DNA of 64,000 nt from Actinomyces sp. B33 (GTDB taxonomy: Bacteria > Actinomycetota > Actinomycetes > Actinomycetales > Actinomycetaceae). Positions 34,937-45,006 of this stretch are shown piece by piece; positions within the stretch are counted from its first letter, which is position 1; each line of letters begins with the position of its first letter. The position numbers and the translations under genes were made by a program. The stretch covers positions 1-64,000 of the forward strand of contig NZ_JAMRYR010000002.1 in assembly GCF_028437565.1 (NCBI RefSeq), in the 5' to 3' direction. The notes below the pieces were generated by a model. It searched no databases. It was not told where the DNA came from and saw nothing but the letters and a program-made list of their open reading frames with translations.

Positions 34937-36265
34937 ATGCGCAAACGGGCCGTGCGGATGATCCTCACCGCCGTCACCACCGTGTCCCTCCTCCTCGGGG
35001 TGCCCGGCGCCCTCGGGGCGTCCACCGCCGTGTGGATCTCCGATCAGCAGAGCCTCCAGACCCGGGCCGACACCCTCCTGCGCGTCATCGACCGGCGCAT
35101 CGAATTCGACGGCCCCGAGACCATCGGCCCCGGGTCCATCGAATCGTGGTCCCAGCCCGTCGACGGCCAGGCGCGCGCCCGAACCTCCGTGACGATCCGC
35201 GGGCGGGGGCTCATCAGCGCCGGCAACGACATCACCGGACCGACGATGACCACCATCGTCTCGGCCCCCTCCGGCACCTCCGTGCGCATGGAAGTCTCCG
35301 CGATCCCAACGATCCGCCGGATCGGCCTGATCTGCGCCCTCTTCATCGCCGGCATGGGGGCCGCCATGATCGTCGGCGGCGTGATGGCCGCGCGCCTGTC
35401 GCGCAGGCTCTCCGCCCCGCTGATCTACCTCGCCGCCCAGGCCGAGCAGATCGGATCGGGTCAGGTCCGGGCCCGCGTCAAGCCCTCCGGCATCGAGGAG
35501 ATCGACCTCGTCCAGGAAGAACTCGTCCGAACCGGCGAGCGCATGGCCGGACGGCTCGCCGCCGAACGGCAGTTCGCCGCCGACGCCTCCCACCAGCTGC
35601 GTACCCCCCTGACGGCCCTGTCGATGCGCCTGGAGGAGATCGAGATGATCTCCACCGAGGCGCAGGTGCGCGACGAGGCGCGAACCTGCCTCGAACAGGT
35701 CGAGCGCATGACCGCCGTCGTCTCCGAGCTCCTCGACACGAACGCCCGCGCCGCCGGACAGACCGAGGCGATCCACATCCTCGAGGTCTTCAACGCCCAA
35801 CGCGAGGAATGGGAGGAGCCCTTCGATCGGGCCGGGCGCCCCCTCGTGTTCCTCGACGAGGCGGAGGTGCCGGTTCTCGCCGATGGCGGCAAGCTCTCCC
35901 AGGTGCTCGCCACCCTCATCGAGAACTCCCTGCACTACGGGGCCGGCACCACCCGGGTCCTCGCCCGGGCCAGCGCGAACAAGCGCGGCGTCGTCATCGA
36001 GGTGAGCGACGAGGGCGACGGCGTCGACGAGTCCCTCGCGCCCGACATCTTCCTTAAAGGGGTCTCCGGATACGGGTCCACCGGCATCGGCCTGGCCCTG
36101 GCGACGGACCTGACGAACGCCATGGGAGGGCGACTCGAACTGGCCCAGACGAGCCCCCCCGTCTTCGCCGTGTCCCTCGCCGCCATCCCCGCGGCCCTCG
36201 ACCCCGACCGGGTCATGCCCGAAGGGCCCGTCGTCTCGATGGGGCGCCGTTCCCGGCGCTTCTGA
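34937..36265 (+). CDS. Sensor histidine kinase
   Basis: Membrane kinase of the pair, 442 residues. Two membrane helices (about 8-30 and 132-158) enclose an extracellular sensor of roughly 100 residues with no recognised fold. A HAMP segment follows, then the H box with phospho-accepting His219 (ADASHQLRTPL), the N box LIENSLHYG, and the G boxes DEGDGVDESL and STGIGLALA. The ATG follows CAGGAGGA. The signal it senses is unknown. Confidence 0.94.
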   Translation: MRKRAVRMILTAVTTVSLLLGVPGALGASTAVWISDQQSLQTRADTLLRVIDRRIEFDGPETIGPGSIESWSQPVDGQARARTSVTIRGRGLISAGNDITGPTMTTIVSAPSGTSVRMEVSAIPTIRRIGLICALFIAGMGAAMIVGGVMAARLSRRLSAPLIYLAAQAEQIGSGQVRARVKPSGIEEIDLVQEELVRTGERMAGRLAAERQFAADASHQLRTPLTALSMRLEEIEMISTEAQVRDEARTCLEQVERMTAVVSELLDTNARAAGQTEAIHILEVFNAQREEWEEPFDRAGRPLVFLDEAEVPVLADGGKLSQVLATLIENSLHYGAGTTRVLARASANKRGVVIEVSDEGDGVDESLAPDIFLKGVSGYGSTGIGLALATDLTNAMGGRLELAQTSPPVFAVSLAAIPAALDPDRVMPEGPVVSMGRRSRRF

Positions 36266-36409
36266 CACCCCGCGAACGAGGCGGAGGCGCCCCTCGTGGA
36301 GGACCCCGCCTCCGCGCCCCCGGGCCCCGCTGCCCGCCCCCCGCACCCGTCAGGCCCCCGTGAGGCGCACCCCATCGAGCGCCGCCCCTCCCCGGACCCG
36401 CACTCGCGC

Positions 36410-36415
36410 TAGGTT
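36410..36415 (+). promoter_or_regulatory. -10 element for purK-purE (leaderless)
   Basis: TAGGTT ends six bases before the GTG start of purK. No ribosome-binding site lies between them. Confidence 0.5.
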
Positions 36416-36421
36416 GGGAGC

Positions 36422-37624
36422 GTGGATCCAGTGCGCACCAGCCGTCCCGTCGTCGCCGTCATCGGCGGCGGCCAGCTCGCCCGCATGATGCACGAGAGCG
36501 CCATCGCCCTCGGCATCGAACTGCGCCCCCTCGTCGAGGCCGACGACGGGGCCACCGGGCGGGTCGTCGTCACCAAGGCCGCCGGGAGCCCCGCCGACCC
36601 CGGCGCCGTCGAATCCCTCGTCGACGGCGCCGACGTCCTCACCTTCGAGCACGAGCACATCCCCCGCGAGGTCCTCGACGCCCTCGCCGAGCGCCTCCCG
36701 ATCGAACCGGCCCCCGACGCCCTCGTCTACGCCCAGGACAAGATCGCCATGCGCGAAAGGCTCACCGCCCTGGGGATCCCCTGCCCCCGGTGGGCGGTCG
36801 TCCGCGACGAGGCCGACCTCGCCGCATTCGCCGCCGACGTCGGATGGCCCGTCATCGTCAAGACCCCCACCGGCGGATACGACGGGCACGGCGTCCACAT
36901 CGCCCACGGGGCCCGCGACGCGGCCGACTGGTTCGCCCCCGGCCCCCTCCTCGCCGAAGAGCTCGTCCCCTTCGCCTGCGAGGCCGCCGCCCTCCTCGCC
37001 CGATCCCGCTCCGGGCAGATCCGCTCGTGGCCCGTCGCCCTGACCGAGCAGGAGGACTCCGTGTGCTCGGTCGTCACCGCCCCGGCCCGCGCCCTCCACC
37101 CCCGGACCCGCGAGCGGGCCCGCGCCATCGCCGAGCGCATCGCCCGCGAGCTCGACGTCACCGGCGTCCTCGCCGTCGAGATGTTCGTCGTCGGAACCGG
37201 CGCCGACGAGCGCGTCCTCGTCAACGAACTGGCCATGCGGCCCCACAACACCGGCCACTGGACGATCGACGGCTCCATCACCGGTCAGTTCGAGCAGCAC
37301 CTGCGCGCCGTCCTCGACCTGCCCCTCGGCTCGACCGACCTCATCGTCCCCGGGTCGTCCGCCGTCATGGTCAACCTCCTCGGATCCGACCTGCCCGACC
37401 CCGCGCGCGCCCTCGGCGACGCGATGCGGGCCGGCGGCCCGACCGCCCGGATCCACCTGTACGGCAAGGAGGTGCGGCCTGGGCGCAAGCTCGGCCACGT
37501 CACCGTCGTCGACCCCGACCCGGCACGCGCCCTCGAACTCGCCCGGGCGGCCGTCGCCGCCCTGCGCGGCGAGCAGCAGCCGCCCGCCGCAGCGCCCGAC
37601 CCCGACCCGCAGGAGCCCCGATGA
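36422..37624 (+). CDS. purK: 5-(carboxyamino)imidazole ribonucleotide synthase PurK
   Basis: ATP-grasp enzyme that carboxylates AIR on nitrogen in purine synthesis; PurE then rearranges the product. The 400-residue protein has the N-terminal [11 protein letters not shown] motif (about 14-24), the FEHEHIP segment, the ATP-grasp core [15 protein letters not shown], and [18 protein letters not shown] near the active site. It overlaps purE by ATGA. The GTG start is just after its -10 element. Confidence 0.95.
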   Translation: MDPVRTSRPVVAVIGGGQLARMMHESAIALGIELRPLVEADDGATGRVVVTKAAGSPADPGAVESLVDGADVLTFEHEHIPREVLDALAERLPIEPAPDALVYAQDKIAMRERLTALGIPCPRWAVVRDEADLAAFAADVGWPVIVKTPTGGYDGHGVHIAHGARDAADWFAPGPLLAEELVPFACEAAALLARSRSGQIRSWPVALTEQEDSVCSVVTAPARALHPRTRERARAIAERIARELDVTGVLAVEMFVVGTGADERVLVNELAMRPHNTGHWTIDGSITGQFEQHLRAVLDLPLGSTDLIVPGSSAVMVNLLGSDLPDPARALGDAMRAGGPTARIHLYGKEVRPGRKLGHVTVVDPDPARALELARAAVAALRGEQQPPAAAPDPDPQEPR

Positions 37625-38181
37625 GCAGCCGACCCGCGCCCCCCGATCTCACGCTGACCCCCACCGGGGACGCCCCCCTCGTCGGCGTCGTCATGGGATC
37701 CGACTCCGACTGGCCGACGATGGCGGCAGCCGTCGACGCCCTCGCCGAGTTCTCCATCCCCTGCGAGGTCGGCGTCGTCTCCGCCCACCGGATGCCCGAG
37801 GACATGGTCGCCTACGGGCGCTCGGCCTCCTCGCGGGGCCTGCGCGTCGTCATCGCCGGCGCCGGTGGCGCCGCCCACCTGCCCGGGATGCTCGCCGCCC
37901 TGACCGAACTGCCCGTCATCGGGGTCCCCGTGCCCCTGCGCTACCTCGACGGCGTCGACTCCCTCCACTCGATCGTCCAGATGCCCGCCGGCGTCCCCGT
38001 CGCCACCGTGTCCATCGGGGGCGCGCGCAACGCCGGACTGCTCGCCGCCCGCATCCTCGGCGCCGGAGACGACCCCCGGGCCCTGCGGCTGCGCGCCGCG
38101 ATGCGCGACTTCCAAGCCGACCTGCGACGCGCCGCCGTCGACAAGGGCGCGGCGCTGGCCGCCCGCGTCGGACGCGACTGA
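37621..38181 (+). CDS. purE: N5-carboxyaminoimidazole ribonucleotide mutase PurE
   Basis: Moves the carboxyl group of N5-CAIR to carbon 4 in purine synthesis. The 186-residue class I protein has [14 protein letters not shown] (about 22-35), [11 protein letters not shown] with the catalytic His, [14 protein letters not shown], and GVPVP...[11 protein letters not shown]. The first 20 residues are a Pro-rich extension. It overlaps purK by four bases, so the two are translationally coupled. Confidence 0.95.
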   Translation: MSSRPAPPDLTLTPTGDAPLVGVVMGSDSDWPTMAAAVDALAEFSIPCEVGVVSAHRMPEDMVAYGRSASSRGLRVVIAGAGGAAHLPGMLAALTELPVIGVPVPLRYLDGVDSLHSIVQMPAGVPVATVSIGGARNAGLLAARILGAGDDPRALRLRAAMRDFQADLRRAAVDKGAALAARVGRD

Positions 38182-38210
38182 GCGCTCCTTCCGCGAGAAC
38201 CCGGCGCCGC

Positions 38211-38216
38211 TATGCT
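38211..38216 (+). promoter_or_regulatory. -10 element for galE (leaderless)
   Basis: TATGCT ends six bases before the galE ATG, with no ribosome-binding site between. Confidence 0.5.
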
Positions 38217-38222
38217 GGCGCC

Positions 38223-39221
<999 letters not shown>

Positions 39222-39226
39222 CGCGT

Positions 39227-39302
39227 GTGCACGCCGATGCGTTTCGACGCGGTTTCAGCGCCCGACGGCGCCAGAACGTCGTCGAAACGCATGCTCGTGC
39301 AC
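39227..39302. repeat. Inverted-repeat element E, copy 1
   Basis: A 76-bp element with terminal inverted repeats: left GTGCACGCCGATGCGTTTCG, right the complement of GTGCACGAGCATGCGTTTCG (19 of 22 matching). It fills the convergent gap between galE and the LCP gene. Copies 2 and 3 are at 45999 and 48606. Confidence 0.85.
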
Positions 39303-39313
39303 GCGCGAATGCG

Positions 39314-40798
39314 TTAACCCACCCGGTTGAGGTCTCCTGGGGTCAGGGTTCCGGCCCGTAGGGCCGCGAAGAACTCCGGCGCGGTCTCATCGACGAGGAG
39401 GACCGCCGAAGCACCGTCGTCGGTCGTGAAATCGATGGTCTCGATCGGCGGCGTCCCCATCATCTGGGCGCCCGCCGCGGAGCGGAAGGCGAGGACCAGG
39501 CGGGCGACGTCCAGGGCCGACGAGTCCTCGTCCACGGTGAAGGCCGACGACCCGGCCCTCTCGACGCGCAGCGTCCTGGCCGGATTGAGGAGGGTCGACG
39601 GGGACATCGCCTTGCCGACGACCTGGGAGATCACCTGGCGCTGACGCTTCGTCCGGCCGATGTCGCCCTCCGGATCGGAGTAGCGCATCCGCGAGAACGC
39701 CAGCGCCGTCGCCCCGTCGACGGTCGAGCATCCGGCGGTCCACGTCAGGCCCGACAGGGGGTCGTCGACGTCGGAGTCGTAGCACAGCTCCACCCCGTCG
39801 ACAGCGTCGACGATGTCGGAGACACCCCCCATGCCGATCTGGACGTAGTGGTCGACGGTCAGGCCCGACAGGCGCTCGACGGACTCGACGAGCAGCCGCG
39901 ACCCCCCGTAGGCGTAGGACGAGTTGATCTTGTCCCACCCGTACCCCGGGATCTCGGCGTAGGCGTCCCTCGGGATCGACACGGCGACCGCCTGCCCGTT
40001 GGGCGCGATGTTGACGAGCATGATCGAGTCCGAGCGCTCGCCGCCCTCGAAGCCGTCCTGAACGGCCCCGTCCGCCCGCGAATCCGACCCGGCCAGCAGG
40101 TAGGTCGTGCCGTCGGTGCCCGGCTCCCCCGACAGGGCCCGGGTCCGCCCGAGATTCGCGTTGACGTCCCAGAAGAGGAATCCGCCCCAGGCGACGACGA
40201 GGACAACGGCGAAGACGAGGAGGCGGATGATGGCCCGCCCCGGCCTGCGGCGCCGCCGCGCCGGGCGCGGCCCGGCGGCCGAGACCGGGGCCCACTGGGG
40301 GCGGGCCGCCGCGGGCCGCGGCGCGGGAGCTCCCGAGGGTCGACCCGCGCCGCGCGCCGGTGCGTGGGCGGGCACGGGGCCGGCCGGTGGAGGCTGGCGG
40401 CGCTGGGGCGCGTAGGCCGGGGGCATCTGCTGGGGGCCCGACCCGGATGCCGACCCCGACCGCGTCGAGGGGGAGTCGACGGAAGGGGAGAGGGCGATGG
40501 AATGGTCGCCCCGGGCGCGCACGGAGGCCCGTTGCGGGGCGAACGAGGGGGGAGCGGTCTGCGGTGCGTCCCCGTCGGACGCCGCCAGGCCCCCCGCCGC
40601 GCGGGGGCGGTCCCGCCGATCCACCGGGATCCTCCACTGGCGGGCAGCGGGCTCGTGGGACGGCGGAAGGGCCTCCGGTCCCTGTTCGGGGGCCGGGTGC
40701 TCGCGGGGGGCGGACGAGCGGTCTTGCCCCGCGCCCTGCGGGGCCGGGGGCCTGCGGCGCTTCGGGTCGGGGGCGAAGGACGGGGGAGTGGGGCTCAT
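39314..40798 (-). CDS. LytR-CpsA-Psr (LCP) family glycopolymer ligase
   Basis: Membrane-anchored enzyme of the family that transfers lipid-linked glycopolymers to the wall. The 494-residue product has a very long Pro/Arg-rich cytoplasmic head (1-185), one membrane helix (about 188-210) and the LCP domain with LAGSDSRADG, ERSDSIMLVNIAPNG, VSIPRDAYAEIPG and a SRMRYSD..GDIGRTKRQRQVI arginine cluster. It overlaps the preceding LCP gene by ATGA and is last in a four-gene minus-strand run (GT2, DUF2304, LCP, LCP). Confidence 0.9.
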   Translation of the reverse strand: MSPTPPSFAPDPKRRRPPAPQGAGQDRSSAPREHPAPEQGPEALPPSHEPAARQWRIPVDRRDRPRAAGGLAASDGDAPQTAPPSFAPQRASVRARGDHSIALSPSVDSPSTRSGSASGSGPQQMPPAYAPQRRQPPPAGPVPAHAPARGAGRPSGAPAPRPAAARPQWAPVSAAGPRPARRRRRPGRAIIRLLVFAVVLVVAWGGFLFWDVNANLGRTRALSGEPGTDGTTYLLAGSDSRADGAVQDGFEGGERSDSIMLVNIAPNGQAVAVSIPRDAYAEIPGYGWDKINSSYAYGGSRLLVESVERLSGLTVDHYVQIGMGGVSDIVDAVDGVELCYDSDVDDPLSGLTWTAGCSTVDGATALAFSRMRYSDPEGDIGRTKRQRQVISQVVGKAMSPSTLLNPARTLRVERAGSSAFTVDEDSSALDVARLVLAFRSAAGAQMMGTPPIETIDFTTDDGASAVLLVDETAPEFFAALRAGTLTPGDLNRVG

Positions 40799-42108
40799 CG
40801 ATTCGGCGGGCAGGTCTGAGTCGGAGCGGGCGCGCTCTGAGCGGCGGGATCGGCTGAAGGCTCCTGCTGGTCAGCGGCGGGGGAGGACCCGTCGGCAGGA
40901 TCCGACTGGACGCCCGACTCGGCCCCCTCGCCCGGGGAAGGAGCCAGGTCCGGATCGGGGACGACGAGGACCTGGCCGTTGCCGTCGGTGTACTCGGTCG
41001 AGGGAGGCAGGGGCTGATCGGCGATGAGGGAATCCCACACCATCGTCGCCATCGGCTCGACGGCGATGACGCGATTCTTGTCCCACGGGGCGGGCGCGTT
41101 CGGCATGGTGATGAACTGGATCTGGGCCCTGTCGATGTCGAGGAGCGACAGGAGCAGGCCGGCGTCCGTGTTGATGTCGGAGAGGTTCGGGGAGATCTTC
41201 AAGGAGCCGATCGACGCCTGGAGGAAGGACACGAGGGCCGGGAAGTCCGTCACATAGTTCTTCGCCAGGAGCTCTCGCATGATCGCCGAGACGAGCTGCT
41301 GCTGGCGGCCGATCCGGGAGATGTCCGACCCGTCGCCCAGGTCGTAGCGGGCACGCGCGTAGGACAACGCCTGGTCACCGTTGAGGAGCTGGCAACCCGC
41401 CGGCAGGTCGAGCCGGGCCAATTCGTCGTACGCGGGCTCATCGAGGTTGAACCACACGCCCCCCAGGGCGTTGACCATCGAGATGAACCCCGCGAAGTCG
41501 ACGACCCCGAAGGCGTCGATCGTCAAGCCCGTCATCTCCTCGACCGTCGACTTCGTGCAGGCGATACCCGAGGCGATGTCCGTCCCCCAGTTCGCGCCGA
41601 TGGCGAACGCCGTGTTGAACATGCCCTCGGTGCTGCCCGACACCGATCCGTCCATCCGCGTGCACGACGGGATGTCCGTCCACGTGTCCCGGGGGATCGA
41701 CACGACCTGGATCCTCGAGCGGTCGGCGGACACGTGAACGACCATCGTCGTGTCGCCGCGCAGGGACTCGACGTCGGAGGAGTCGCCGGCGCCGACATTC
41801 GCGTTCTCCCCCTCGCGAGAGTCCACACCGACGAGGAGGATATTGAGGGGTCGACCCTGGAACTGGTCGGCCGGCAGCTCCGGCTCTTGGGGGCCCGACT
41901 GGGGGGAGGCCCCGAGCCCGGAGATGTCGAGCGCCGAATCCTCGACCTGGCGGGCGAACGACTGGTAGAGGAATCCGGCGGTCGAGACGACGAAGAGCGC
42001 GACGGACAGGGCGACGGCGGCGACCGACCTGGCGACGCCGAAACGATAGGGGGAGGTCGCCGCGTGCTGGACGGTGCGACTGCGCCCGCGAGTGCCGTGC
42101 ATGCTCAT
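40795..42108 (-). CDS. LytR-CpsA-Psr (LCP) family glycopolymer ligase
   Basis: Second LCP enzyme, 437 residues. It has a short basic head, one membrane helix (about 28-50), and the LCP domain with LLVGVDSREG, GDTTMVVHVSADR, VSIPRDTWTDIP, and YARARYDLGDGSDISRIGRQQQLVSAI. The C-terminal 60 residues are acidic and Pro/Ala-rich. It starts 12 bases after the DUF2304 gene. Different heads and tails suggest the two LCP proteins handle different acceptors or polymers (inference). Confidence 0.92.
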   Translation of the reverse strand: MSMHGTRGRSRTVQHAATSPYRFGVARSVAAVALSVALFVVSTAGFLYQSFARQVEDSALDISGLGASPQSGPQEPELPADQFQGRPLNILLVGVDSREGENANVGAGDSSDVESLRGDTTMVVHVSADRSRIQVVSIPRDTWTDIPSCTRMDGSVSGSTEGMFNTAFAIGANWGTDIASGIACTKSTVEEMTGLTIDAFGVVDFAGFISMVNALGGVWFNLDEPAYDELARLDLPAGCQLLNGDQALSYARARYDLGDGSDISRIGRQQQLVSAIMRELLAKNYVTDFPALVSFLQASIGSLKISPNLSDINTDAGLLLSLLDIDRAQIQFITMPNAPAPWDKNRVIAVEPMATMVWDSLIADQPLPPSTEYTDGNGQVLVVPDPDLAPSPGEGAESGVQSDPADGSSPAADQQEPSADPAAQSAPAPTQTCPPNR

Positions 42109-42120
42109 ATTCTCGAGAGT

Positions 42121-42519
42121 CTAGCGGTCGGATCCCGCCGGATCGCCCCTCCCCGCCGGATCTGCGGGAATCGACCCCTCCGGATGGGAGACGTGCGACA
42201 GGGCGACGGCCCGCGCCAGGTCCGTGATCCGCCTCTCGGCCGCAGCCTCACGGCGATACGCCGTCGCCGCCTGGGCCAACAGGGCCAGGACCAGCGCGTA
42301 CACGAGGAGGTTGACGCCCCGCTCGACGCCCAGCGCCGACGCCGCCCGGTTGAGAGCCCCGGGAAGCGCCACCGCGACCATCGCGAACACGACGAGGGCC
42401 ATCATCGACAGGCGGCGCACAGCCAGATGCGACTGCGAGCGGACCGGGCGCACCAGCCACCAGGCGATGACGACCAGGCCCCCCAGCAGGAGCACGCGGA
42501 TCAGCAGGTAGTGGGTCAT
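42121..42519 (-). CDS. DUF2304 small membrane protein
   Basis: A 132-residue protein with three membrane helices (about 5-22, 38-58, 68-88) followed by a charged helix. DUF2304 proteins are regularly encoded next to GT2 enzymes that act on polyprenyl phosphate, and may help the lipid step. Its start overlaps the stop of the upstream GT2 gene (ATGA), the same arrangement as the second DUF2304/GT2 pair at 62.5-63.7 kb. Confidence 0.85.
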   Translation of the reverse strand: MTHYLLIRVLLLGGLVVIAWWLVRPVRSQSHLAVRRLSMMALVVFAMVAVALPGALNRAASALGVERGVNLLVYALVLALLAQAATAYRREAAAERRITDLARAVALSHVSHPEGSIPADPAGRGDPAGSDR

Positions 42520-43199
42520 CGGCCCCCCATGACGAGTTCGACGAGGATGTTGACCGAGTTCAGCAGCGACTGCCCCTTGGCCCTCGAATAGTCCGTGTAG
42601 CGGACGTGAACGGGCGCCTCGCGCCACGCCAGCCCCGTCGCCGCCAACTGCTCGACGATCTGAGTGGCGTGCGCCATCCGGTTGTGCGTCAACCTCACCC
42701 GTGTCAGCGCGTCGCGCCGGATCACCCGCAGCCCGTTGTGGGCGTCCGTCAGCTTCAGCCCCGTGCGCAGGCGTGAGACGCAGGCGGCGGCCCGCAGGAC
42801 GAGTCGACGCAGCCGCGACATCTCGCGTGGGGCCCCGTCGAGGAAACGCGACCCGAGGACGAAGGCCGCCCCCTCCCGTTCGGCCAGGTCGACGAGGTCG
42901 GCGGCGTCCTCGGGACGATGCTGGCCGTCCGAATCGAACGTGACGACGTAGCGGGCCGACGTGCTCGCCAGCACCCAGTCGAACCCCGTCTGCAACGCCG
43001 CCCCCTGGCCGAGGTTGATCGGGTGGGTCGCGACGTGGGCGCCGGCCGCCAAGGCGGCCGCACCCGACGAGTCCGACGAGCCGTCGTCGACGCACAGGAC
43101 GTGCGGGAAGAGCGTCATCAGGGGAGCTAGGACGTCGGCGACGACGGCGGCCTCGTTGAACAGGGGGACCACCACCCAGACGTCCTCGCGCGCGCTCAT
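42516..43199 (-). CDS. GT2 glycosyltransferase, polyprenyl-phosphate hexose synthase-like
   Basis: A 227-residue GT-A-fold enzyme of the dolichyl-phosphate-mannose synthase type. It shows VVVPLFNEAAVV at the start, the VDDGSSDSSG loop, FDSDGQHRPED as the metal-binding DxD region, and ALGSRFLDGAPREM. No membrane helices are fused to it, which fits pairing with the DUF2304 protein. It likely charges a polyprenyl phosphate with one sugar for export; which sugar is unknown. Confidence 0.9.
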   Translation of the reverse strand: MSAREDVWVVVPLFNEAAVVADVLAPLMTLFPHVLCVDDGSSDSSGAAALAAGAHVATHPINLGQGAALQTGFDWVLASTSARYVVTFDSDGQHRPEDAADLVDLAEREGAAFVLGSRFLDGAPREMSRLRRLVLRAAACVSRLRTGLKLTDAHNGLRVIRRDALTRVRLTHNRMAHATQIVEQLAATGLAWREAPVHVRYTDYSRAKGQSLLNSVNILVELVMGGR

Positions 43200-43291
43200 G
43201 GGCTCATTCTTGCACCCCGCCGGCCGCGCGGCCCCGGCGGTGCGCGGGCCGACCCCGTGCCCCTACGATGAGGAGCGGAGAAAGGAGCGCC

Positions 43292-43912
43292 GTGGCCAGC
43301 ATCGAGCAGAGCGCCGACGTCGACCCGACCGCCGTCGTCGGCAGCCGAACACGCGTCTGGCACCTCGCCCAGATCCGACAGGGGGCCCGCATCGGCGACG
43401 ACTGCGTCATCGGCCGCGGCGCCTACATCGGCGCCGGCGTGAGCGTCGGCGCCGCGTCGAAGATCCAGAACCACGCCCTCGTCTACGAGCCCGCCGACCT
43501 GGGCCCCGGCGTCTTCATCGGCCCGGCCGCCGTCCTGACGAACGACCGCTTCCCCAGGGCCGCCAACCCCGACCTCACCGTCAAGACCGGTCGGGACTGG
43601 CAGCGCGTCGGCGTCGTCGTCCGCGAAGGGGCTTCCGTCGGGGCGCGCGCCGTCTGCGTCGCCCCCGTGACGATCGGACGCTGGGCCCTCGTCGCCGCCG
43701 GGGCCGTCGTCACCCGCGACGTCCCCGACTTCGCCCTCGTCGCCGGCGCCCCCGCCCGCCGCGTCGGCTGGGTCGGCCGCGCCGGCGTCCCCCTCGACCC
43801 CGACCCGCACGAGGAGGGCGTCCTCGTCTGCCCGGCGACGGGCGCCCGCTACCGCCTGACCGCCGACGGCGCCCTCGTCGAAGAAACCCCGGAGGCGCGA
43901 GATGACGCGTGA
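43292..43912 (+). CDS. Left-handed beta-helix N-acetyltransferase (WbpD/WlbB-like)
   Basis: Hexapeptide-repeat acetyltransferase, 206 residues, matching the enzymes that acetylate the 3-amino group of UDP-2-acetamido-3-amino-glucuronate. It has the repeats GARIGDDCVIGRGAYIGAGVSVG and the telling KIQNHALVYEP...GVFIGPAAVLTNDRFPRA segment, then ARAVCVAPVTIGRWALVAAGAVVTRDVP. The GTG at 43292 follows AAAGGAG; TACGAT at 43264-43269 is a possible -10. Its 3' end overlaps the aminotransferase gene by 11 bases. Confidence 0.85.
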   Translation: MASIEQSADVDPTAVVGSRTRVWHLAQIRQGARIGDDCVIGRGAYIGAGVSVGAASKIQNHALVYEPADLGPGVFIGPAAVLTNDRFPRAANPDLTVKTGRDWQRVGVVVREGASVGARAVCVAPVTIGRWALVAAGAVVTRDVPDFALVAGAPARRVGWVGRAGVPLDPDPHEEGVLVCPATGARYRLTADGALVEETPEARDDA

Positions 43913-45005
43913 GACGATCCCCGCAGCCCGGCCCCTCATCGGCGAGGAAGAGATCGCGGCCGTCGCCCGCGTCATGCGCACCGGCATGCTCGCCCAGGGC
44001 CCAGAGGTCGCCGCGTTCGAGGAGGAGTTCGCCCGCCGCCTCGTCCCCGGCGCCCTGGCGATCGCCGTCAACTCCGGAACCTCCGCCCTCCACCTCGGGC
44101 TCCTCGCCGCCGGCATCGGCCCCGGAGACGAGGTCGTCGTCCCCTCCTTCACCTTCGCCGCCACCGCCAACGCCGTCGCCCTGACCGGCGCCGCGCCCGT
44201 ATTCGCCGACATCGACCCCGACTCCTTCTGCCTCGACCCGGCATCCGTCGACGCCGCGATCACCGGGCGGACCCGCGCGATCATGCCCGTCCACCTCTAC
44301 GGGCACCCCGCCGACATGAAGCGGCTGGGCCGCCTGGCCGACGCCCGCGGCCTCCTCCTCGTCGAGGACGCCGCCCAGGCCCACGGGGCCCTCCTGGACG
44401 GGCGCGCCGTCGGCTCCTTCGGGGCGGTCGCCGCCTTCAGCCTCTACCCGACGAAGAACATGACGAGCGGCGAGGGCGGCATGGTGACGACCCGCGACGA
44501 GCGGCTCGCCCGGCGCGTGCGCCTCCTGCGCAACCAGGGGATGCAGACCCGCTACGCCAACGAACTCGTCGGATTCAACAACCGGATGACGGACGTCCAC
44601 GCGGCCATCGGCCGCGTCCAACTGACCCGGATCGACGAGTGGACGAGGCGGCGGCGCGCCAACGCCGCCGCCCTCGACGAGCGCCTGACCGGCGTCGCCG
44701 TCCCGCCGGTCGCCCCGGGGGCCGTCCACGTCTACCACCAGTACACGATCCGCATCGACGCCTCCGAGCGCGACCGCTTCGCTAAGGCCCTGCGCGACGA
44801 ATGGGGCGTCGGCACCGGCGTCTACTACCCGACCCCGTGCCACCGGCTCCCCTCCCTTGAGGGCTTCGCCGGCGACCTCGACCTGCCCGAAACCGACAGG
44901 GCCGCGCGCGAGGTCGTCTCCCTGCCCGTCCACCCGTCCCTGACGCCCGACGACCTCGACAGGATCGTCGAGGCCGTCAACGCGTGCGCGTCGGCGGGGG
45001 CCTGA
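43902..45005 (+). CDS. DegT/DnrJ/EryC1/StrS sugar aminotransferase (WbpE/WlbC-like)
   Basis: PLP-dependent nucleotide-sugar aminotransferase, 367 residues, with the internal-aldimine Lys185 in YPTKNMTSGEGG. Other family marks are GPEVAAFEEEFA, NSGTSALHLGLLA, PSFTFAATANAVALTGA and VEDAAQAHGA. In this three-gene set it would aminate carbon 3 of UDP-2-acetamido-3-keto-glucuronate made by the downstream oxidoreductase. Its stop is one base before that gene. Confidence 0.9.
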   Translation: MTRETIPAARPLIGEEEIAAVARVMRTGMLAQGPEVAAFEEEFARRLVPGALAIAVNSGTSALHLGLLAAGIGPGDEVVVPSFTFAATANAVALTGAAPVFADIDPDSFCLDPASVDAAITGRTRAIMPVHLYGHPADMKRLGRLADARGLLLVEDAAQAHGALLDGRAVGSFGAVAAFSLYPTKNMTSGEGGMVTTRDERLARRVRLLRNQGMQTRYANELVGFNNRMTDVHAAIGRVQLTRIDEWTRRRRANAAALDERLTGVAVPPVAPGAVHVYHQYTIRIDASERDRFAKALRDEWGVGTGVYYPTPCHRLPSLEGFAGDLDLPETDRAAREVVSLPVHPSLTPDDLDRIVEAVNACASAGA

Positions 45006-45006
45006 T

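Noticed and set aside
39227-39302. Element E copies as simple rho-independent terminators
   Set aside because: Copies 1 and 2 are in convergent gaps but lack T-runs, and copy 3 is upstream of divergent genes where termination makes little sense.
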